Positions 30,889 through 35,390 of a stretch of 35,390 bases of DNA are shown here, in pieces. The notes under the pieces are model-generated. The model did not search any database and was not told where the DNA came from. It saw only the letters and a program-made list of their open reading frames with translations. The DNA is from a bacterium (GTDB lineage: Bacteria > Zhuqueibacterota > QNDG01 > DSAB01): the NCBI GenBank assembly GCA_011388275.1, contig DSAB01000138.1, positions 1 to 35,390 of the forward strand. The letters run 5' to 3'. Made by a program: the position numbers and the translations under genes. How positions within the stretch are numbered: the first letter of the stretch is position 1; every line of letters starts with the position of its first letter.

Positions 30889-31384
30889 AGGACGGGAGGG
30901 CATCGTTTTCGGCGGACGGATCCAGGGTTCGAAGCTTCAGCCAGCGTTCAGGGAAGGTATAACCGAATATCATCAGAAAACCGATAAGCAGATAGGACAG
31001 GGGCAGCATGATTCTCAGGTCGTCCTGCTGCAGGTAAAATCCGGCCAGAATATTGTATAAACGCATCAGCCCATAACCGCACACGGCAACCAGAATACCC
31101 AGAATAATGGTCGAGAAATACCGAAGACCGGGTGAGGACATCCAGTTCTTTCGTTCGGCCGCCAGAATCATCAGGGCCGCCAGTCCTCCAGTTACGGCCA
31201 TTCCCGGCCAGGGAAGCCGCGTGATCCAGAGCAGACGGGAACCCATAAGCAGGGAGACCAGACTTGAAGAGATGAATCCGGCCGCGGTCAGGGCCGCGAT
31301 TTGTGTCCCGGGTTTTTTTCGGGTCGCATGTCTTGTCACGAAAACCGTCAATCCGACGAAAAAATAGAGCAGGATCCATTCCAT
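30887..31384 (-). CDS. Small multi-pass membrane protein, unknown
   Basis: The 165-residue product has about five hydrophobic segments (near 3-17, 28-47, 58-76, 88-108 and 125-142) joined by short basic loops such as R-H-A-T-R-K-K and a charged C-terminus. I recognise no family. The start ATG overlaps the panB stop (TAATG), so it is translationally coupled to panB, and it is the last gene of the minus-strand unit. A role in pantothenate or precursor transport can be imagined from position, but the sequence gives no support. Confidence 0.8.
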   Translation of the reverse strand: MEWILLYFFVGLTVFVTRHATRKKPGTQIAALTAAGFISSSLVSLLMGSRLLWITRLPWPGMAVTGGLAALMILAAERKNWMSSPGLRYFSTIILGILVAVCGYGLMRLYNILAGFYLQQDDLRIMLPLSYLLIGFLMIFGYTFPERWLKLRTLDPSAENDALPS

Positions 31385-32181
31385 TAAAAACTCTCCTCTT
31401 GTGAGGGGAAATTCCCCGATTTGACATCTTTGATATAAGCAGTGACGGCTTTGCGGATGATCTTTCCCAGGTTGGTGTATTGCCGGGCGAATTTCGGTTT
31501 AAAGGACTCGAAAAGTCCGAGCAGATCGTGAGTGACCAGAATCTGTCCGTCACAATGCGGCCCGGCACCGATGCCGATGGTTGGAATGCTCACGGAATCA
31601 GTGACTTCATGTGCCAGGTCGGCAGGTATTTTTTCCAGAACCATTGAAAAAACACCCGCTTCTTCGAGTGTTTTCGCGTCCGCTTTCAACCGGGCGGCTT
31701 CCGCAGGTGAGCCGCAGCGAACTCCATATCCCCCGAAAATGCGGACAGACTGGGGTGTGAGGCCCAGATGCCCCATTACGGGAATGCCGGCTTCTACCAT
31801 TTGACGAACCGTGCCTGCCACGGCCCGCCCGCCTTCGATTTTGACGCCGTCCGCGCCGGCCTCCTTGAGAAAACGGCCGGCGTTGAACAGTGCGTCCGCG
31901 GGGCCGGTTTGATATGAGAGAAAGGGCATGTCTGCGATGACCAGGGCGGATCGGACGCCCCGGCTCACACACTGGGTGTGATAGATCATCTGATCCATGG
32001 TAACGGGCAGCGTATTTTCATGCCCGGCACAGACCATGCCCGCCGAGTCGCCTACCAGAATAAGGTCAACACCCAACCCGTCCAGAATGGAGGCCATATT
32101 CCAGTCATAGGCGGTCAATGAGATAATTTTATCGCCCTTGCCTTTCAGGGCCTGAAAACGGGGGATAGTCATTTTTTCCAT
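31384..32181 (-). CDS. panB: 3-methyl-2-oxobutanoate hydroxymethyltransferase PanB
   Basis: The 265-residue product makes ketopantoate from 2-oxoisovalerate and methylene-tetrahydrofolate, the first step to pantothenate. PanB signatures are L-T-A-Y-D (22-26), L-I-L-V-G-D-S-A-G-M-V (about 40-50), V-I-A-D-M-P-F-L-S-Y-Q, G-A-D-G-V-K-I-E-G-G, V-M-G-H-L-G-L-T-P-Q-S and I-P-T-I-G-I-G-A-G-P-H-C-D-G-Q. Length is standard. PanC and PanD are not in the window. It lies 12 bases after the thioredoxin lipoprotein gene and overlaps the membrane protein gene. Confidence 0.96.
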   Translation of the reverse strand: MEKMTIPRFQALKGKGDKIISLTAYDWNMASILDGLGVDLILVGDSAGMVCAGHENTLPVTMDQMIYHTQCVSRGVRSALVIADMPFLSYQTGPADALFNAGRFLKEAGADGVKIEGGRAVAGTVRQMVEAGIPVMGHLGLTPQSVRIFGGYGVRCGSPAEAARLKADAKTLEEAGVFSMVLEKIPADLAHEVTDSVSIPTIGIGAGPHCDGQILVTHDLLGLFESFKPKFARQYTNLGKIIRKAVTAYIKDVKSGNFPSQEESF

Positions 32182-32193
32182 ATTCTTTACCTT

Positions 32194-32649
32194 CTAGCGG
32201 TTCGTGAATTTCCGCATGAGGAGAACCGAATCCATCACAGCAGTCAGCATTTCGGGCCGATAATATCCGATGATGTGTTTCAAGCGGGTTTCATCATGGG
32301 TAATGAACAGAATATTGGGGATACCCACTCCGCCGTATTTGCCGGCATTTCCTTCGAAATAATCGGCCACGTCTCCCTGTTCATCCACGTCGATTCGCAG
32401 ATTGACGAACCGCCGGCTTTTTTGAATCACATCCGGATGGCTGAAAGTCGAATCTTCCATTTTTTGACAGGGCGGACACCACGTTGCCATAAAGTCGATC
32501 AAAATCGGTTTGTTCTCCGCTTCGGCAAGGGCTTTGGCTGAGTCCACGTCTGTCATCCATGAGATGTTTTCAGGCGCCTGTTCCGAATGCCTGGAACAGG
32601 CGATGATCCAGAGGATCAGCAGACAAGCGGTTATTATTCGGCGAATCAT
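32194..32649 (-). CDS. Thioredoxin-fold lipoprotein
   Basis: The 151-residue product begins with a lipoprotein signal (M-I-R-R..L-L-I-L-W-I-I-A-C, lipobox cysteine near 18) and carries a thioredoxin-like domain with W-C-P-P-C as the CxxC pair and G-V-G-I-P-N as the cis-Pro loop. It resembles DUF255/DsbD-gamma-type thioredoxins (D-F-M-A-T-W-C-P-P-C-Q-K-M-E) and should act at the periplasmic face as a disulfide reductant or carrier. The ATG at 32649 is chosen because AAGGAGG lies four bases upstream and a signal peptide starts there; a longer frame from 32691 would sit inside the upstream gene. The start overlaps the previous stop (TAATG). Confidence 0.92.
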   Translation of the reverse strand: MIRRIITACLLILWIIACSRHSEQAPENISWMTDVDSAKALAEAENKPILIDFMATWCPPCQKMEDSTFSHPDVIQKSRRFVNLRIDVDEQGDVADYFEGNAGKYGGVGIPNILFITHDETRLKHIIGYYRPEMLTAVMDSVLLMRKFTNR

Positions 32650-33713
32650 TATGCCTCCTTGCTGTTCAGTGCGTGATAAAAGGCGGACCAAAAGGGGTCT
32701 ACCTGCGGGTGTTTGAATTCCCGTTCTTTCCCGCCGGAGATCACCCGCATTCCCCGCTGCGGATCCGTCAGTTCTCCGGCGATGGAAGCGGCCACGCCTT
32801 TTTCTTGAATGGTCTTAACCACTTCATCGGCTTTGTGCGGCCGGCATGAGAGAATCAGCGTCCCCTCGCTGATGGCCGCGAAGGGATCCTGAATACCGAA
32901 CAAACGGCAGATCTCCACGGTTTCGGGACGTGTGACAATGTGGTCTTTCTCCAGAACGACTCCCAGACCCGCGGCCTGAGCGAGTTCATACACGCCGCCC
33001 CAGATTCCGCATTCCGTGGCATCATGCATGGCGGTGACGCCTTCATCGCGCACTCCGCATGTCACGGCGGCCAGGGCTTCGGCGACCACGGACATGTCGT
33101 AAAAGATGTCCTGCGATTTTCTTGAAAAATCGTTTCCGAACTCTCGTGCGAGCCGTTCGGGAAACATGGTCCCGAAGATACCCGCGGCTTCGATGGCCGG
33201 TCCTTTGGTGATGATGAGGCGGTCTCCGGCCCGGGCCATTTTGGGAGTGACATACCGGCATAGCCCTCCAACAGCCAGCATGGTTGCTCCGCCCACCATG
33301 GGATAGTGGCAGTTTTCATATCGGGCCGTATGTCCGCAGACAACGGCGATTCCCAGCTTTTCACACTCCTCATGCATGACCTGCCAGACGATTTCGAGCT
33401 GATCGGAGGTGATGTCCATGGGAAGATTCAAATCGATGGAAAGGTAGGCGGGCGGCAGTCCGCTGGTAACGATATCCGATGCCAGAATATGTATAGCGAA
33501 CCAGGCGGCCCGCTTCCAGCCGTATTCAGGAACAATAAAGACCGGGTCTGTGGTGATGGCCACGGCCTGATCACCGATTTCGAGAATCCCCACATCCACG
33601 CCGTTCTGGGGTGGAACGAGAACAGAGTCCCGTTTCCTGCCCAGCCGGGGATAGATCAGTTCCTCAAAAACTTCCGGGGATATTTTGCCGATATCGGGCA
33701 GTTTCGCCTTCAT
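32649..33713 (-). CDS. AIR synthase-related protein (HypE-like)
   Basis: The 354-residue product is an ATP-binding protein of the PurM/HypE/ThiL/SelD superfamily. It has an N-terminal AIRS domain (D-V-G-I-L..A-I-T-T-D-P-V, A-S-D-I-V-T-S-G, V-V-C-G-H-T-A-R) and a C-terminal AIRS_C domain (D-R-L-I-I-T-K-G-P, H-D-A-T-E-C-G-I-W-G-G-V-Y-E-L). HypE proteins end in a conserved C-terminal Cys used for cyanide ligand synthesis; this one ends in N-S-K-E-A with no such Cys, and no hydrogenase or hyp gene is in the window. A different phosphoryl-transfer role is therefore more likely. AAGGAGGAG lies about nine bases before the ATG. Confidence 0.9.
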   Translation of the reverse strand: MKAKLPDIGKISPEVFEELIYPRLGRKRDSVLVPPQNGVDVGILEIGDQAVAITTDPVFIVPEYGWKRAAWFAIHILASDIVTSGLPPAYLSIDLNLPMDITSDQLEIVWQVMHEECEKLGIAVVCGHTARYENCHYPMVGGATMLAVGGLCRYVTPKMARAGDRLIITKGPAIEAAGIFGTMFPERLAREFGNDFSRKSQDIFYDMSVVAEALAAVTCGVRDEGVTAMHDATECGIWGGVYELAQAAGLGVVLEKDHIVTRPETVEICRLFGIQDPFAAISEGTLILSCRPHKADEVVKTIQEKGVAASIAGELTDPQRGMRVISGGKEREFKHPQVDPFWSAFYHALNSKEA

Positions 33714-33801
33714 TTGAATTCTCTCCTCCTTAATGAATAAACGGGTGTATGTTAAAACGGTTCATGATCCATATTGATGTGCCTTTGGTCATGCCTGCGA
33801 A

Positions 33802-34863
33802 TTACCGGCTCATCACCGAGTCGATCCACGCGGATCCCCAGACAACCGGTCCGCGGTAAAACACGGCCAGCTGACCCGGTGTGATGGCACGCTGTTTTCG
33901 GTCGAAGAGGACCTCGACACGACCTTCACCGACGGGCGTTACCCTGGCGGATGAAGGAGCATGCCGGTAACGGATTTTCACCTGGAACCGCCGGGAGCGG
34001 CGGATTTTATCGGAAGCGATCCAGTGAACACCGGTTGCCGTAAACCCGCTGCGGAGAAGCGTTTCGTCTTTGCCGACAACCACGGTCTGTGTATCCGGAT
34101 CGATCCGCTGAACGTATACGGGTTTTCCCAGGGCGACTCCCAGTCCCTTTCGCTGACCGATCGTGAAGTTCGTGATTCCGGTATGTTTCCCCAGAACCCG
34201 GCCCGATTCGTCCCGAATGAATCCGGCCGGAATTGGACGTCTCTTCCGGATAAAACCGTCTACGTTGTCGTCCGGAATAAAACAGATCTCCCGGCTTTCG
34301 GGTCTTTCTGATACAGGAAGTCCCCATTCCCGGGCCAGCCTGCGGATTTTCTTCTTGTGCAGATGGCCTATGGGAAAGCGGATATGAGCCAGGCTTTCCC
34401 CGGGAATTCTCGCCAGAAAATAGGATTGATCCCTGCTCTTTTCTCTGCCCCGGTACAGTCTGAAACAGCCGGTCCGGGCATTCCGGCGGATTATGGCATA
34501 ATGTCCGGTAGCCAGACTGTCTGCGCCCAGATCGCGGGCGGTTTTCAGCAGAGCGCCGAATTTAATGTACCGGTTGCATTCCGCGCAGGGATTGGGCGTT
34601 CTTCCTCGCAAGTATTCCGATACAAAGTACTCCACCACCGCGGATTCAAACTCTTCATTCAAATCAACGATGCGATGGGGGATGCCCAGATGATCCGCGA
34701 CATGCCGGGCGTCGGTGACCGCATGGTGATCCGTGGATTTCTCTCCCCAGGGCTGAAACGTAACCCCTGTGACTTGGAATCCTTTTTTAACCAGAATGGC
34801 GGCGGCTGCGGATGAATCCACACCTCCGCTCATGGCGACCATGACCCGCGGCTTATCCCTCAT
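33802..34863 (-). CDS. mnmA: tRNA-specific 2-thiouridylase MnmA
   Basis: The 353-residue product thiolates U34 of Lys, Glu and Gln tRNAs. The PP-loop A-M-S-G-G-V-D-S-S is at about 9-17, the first catalytic Cys is in N-P-C-A-E-C-N-R-Y-I-K-F, and the second is in S-R-E-I-C-F-I-P-D. The central R-D-Q-S-Y-F-L segment and a C-terminal beta-barrel domain complete the family layout, at normal length. The start overlaps the 3' end of nadA by 11 bases. The sulfur relay partners (IscS, Tus-type proteins) are not in the window. Confidence 0.96.
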   Translation of the reverse strand: MRDKPRVMVAMSGGVDSSAAAAILVKKGFQVTGVTFQPWGEKSTDHHAVTDARHVADHLGIPHRIVDLNEEFESAVVEYFVSEYLRGRTPNPCAECNRYIKFGALLKTARDLGADSLATGHYAIIRRNARTGCFRLYRGREKSRDQSYFLARIPGESLAHIRFPIGHLHKKKIRRLAREWGLPVSERPESREICFIPDDNVDGFIRKRRPIPAGFIRDESGRVLGKHTGITNFTIGQRKGLGVALGKPVYVQRIDPDTQTVVVGKDETLLRSGFTATGVHWIASDKIRRSRRFQVKIRYRHAPSSARVTPVGEGRVEVLFDRKQRAITPGQLAVFYRGPVVWGSAWIDSVMSR

Positions 34864-35390
34864 TCAGCATGTTCTCCAGAGCCCGCCGGGCCCGGGTTTT
34901 CACGGGTTCGGGCACCACGATACGGTGCTGCTCCTTTTCGAGAGCGTCCCGCACGTCTTTCAGATGGATGGTTTTCATGCCCCGGCACAGACGGGCCGGT
35001 CCCACGGAGTAAAATTCCTTGCCGGGATTCTCCCTTTTGAGCCTTGTAATCATGCCTTCCTCCGTGCCTATAAGAAATCGCCTGGCCTTTGATTCTTGAG
35101 CCACCCGGACCATGCCGCCGGTTGACTGCACTTCATCGGCCAGATCGATCACTTCGGGTGGACATTCCGGATGCACCATGAGCACGGCATCGGGCAGAAG
35201 TTTTCGGGATTCTTTCACGTCGTCGGCCGTAATCCGGTTGTGCACGTAACAGTAGCCGTCCCACGGAATGATTCGTTTATCCGTGAAACGCTGAACATAA
35301 TGGGCCAGATTCCGGTCGGGAGCGAATATGATCTCATCTGCGTTCAATCCGTTGACAATACGGACCGCGTTGGCCGATGTGCAGCAAATG
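34853..35390 (-). CDS. nadA: Quinolinate synthase NadA (5' part beyond the window)
   Basis: The frame runs off the window end, so only about 178 C-terminal residues are present. The readable part begins I-C-C-T-S-A-N-A-V and continues with E-I-I-F-A-P-D-R-N-L-A, the W-D-G-Y-C-Y-V-H segment, V-H-P-E-C-P-P-E-V with a cluster Cys, the G-T-E-E-G-M region and a closing L-C-R-G-M-K-T-I. These are NadA features; the enzyme joins iminoaspartate and dihydroxyacetone phosphate into quinolinate for NAD using a [4Fe-4S] cluster. The first of the three cluster cysteines lies outside the window or at its edge. A TTG at 35347 is an internal codon, not the start. Confidence 0.95.
   Translation of the reverse strand, partial: ICCTSANAVRIVNGLNADEIIFAPDRNLAHYVQRFTDKRIIPWDGYCYVHNRITADDVKESRKLLPDAVLMVHPECPPEVIDLADEVQSTGGMVRVAQESKARRFLIGTEEGMITRLKRENPGKEFYSVGPARLCRGMKTIHLKDVRDALEKEQHRIVVPEPVKTRARRALENMLNEG

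Noticed and set aside
1-35390. CRISPR arrays, insertion sequences, phage genes, rRNA or integration sites
   Set aside because: No regularly spaced repeats, transposase or integrase motifs, or rRNA-like sequence were seen; the single tRNA shows no duplicated 3' end that would suggest an attachment site.

Overview
The window is a moderately GC-rich, densely coded bacterial chromosome segment with about 41 protein genes, one tRNA and several clear rho-independent terminators. It looks like a Gram-negative (diderm) bacterium: there is a PorV/PorQ-type outer-membrane protein, an LpxL/HtrB-type acyltransferase, a MlaE-MlaF-MlaD lipid transporter and a periplasmic lipoprotein thioredoxin. The PorV-like protein, the alternative GlmU-like protein (NTP_transf_4 plus left-handed beta helix), a DUF5679 mini-protein and a MsbA-like exporter with a large TM1-TM2 loop suggest the FCB superphylum or a nearby candidate phylum (Zixibacteria/KSB1/Calditrichota-like). 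That placement is inference; no marker gene here settles it.

Layout. 1-2.9 kb: an unknown single-pass membrane protein, a convergent NTF2-like protein, tRNA-Thr(CGT) and a PorV-like gene. 3.0-12.7 kb: a long same-strand run, peptidase-MA protein, LpxL-like acyltransferase, tagD, then (after a hairpin) two CDP-glycerol glycerophosphotransferase-like enzymes, LicD, a third such transferase, a sulfotransferase, a LicC-like cytidylyltransferase and a MsbA-like ABC exporter. 12.7-17.2 kb: threonylcarbamoyl-AMP synthase, low-molecular-weight phosphatase, DUF3108 protein, a deoxyhypusine-synthase-like protein and an orphan NtrC-type regulator, convergent with an ECF sigma factor. 17.9-23.3 kb: VanZ-like protein, a 49-residue zinc-ribbon protein, a multi-pass membrane protein, alternative GlmU, divergent polysaccharide deacetylase and PdxJ. 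23.5-30.8 kb: a DUF362 ferredoxin protein, a small unknown ORF, GpmI, MlaE-MlaF-MlaD, a site-2 protease and MscS. 30.9-35.4 kb (minus strand): NadA (cut by the window end), MnmA, a HypE-like AIR-synthase protein, lipoprotein thioredoxin, PanB and a small membrane protein.

How the genes fit together. The most interesting region is 3.9-12.7 kb. TagD makes CDP-glycerol, three diverged GT-B enzymes of the TagB/TagF superfamily could add glycerol-phosphate or polyol-phosphate units, a LicC-like plus LicD pair could add phosphocholine or a similar phospho-base, a sulfotransferase could add sulfate, and an ABC exporter plus a lipid-A-type acyltransferase flank them. Together this reads as a teichoic-acid-like, zwitterionic or sulfated surface polymer made by a diderm. 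The rest is largely housekeeping: cofactors (PdxJ, PanB, NadA), tRNA modification (TsaC, MnmA), glycolysis (GpmI) and envelope lipid traffic (Mla). No CRISPR array, insertion sequence, integrase, rRNA or phage gene was seen.
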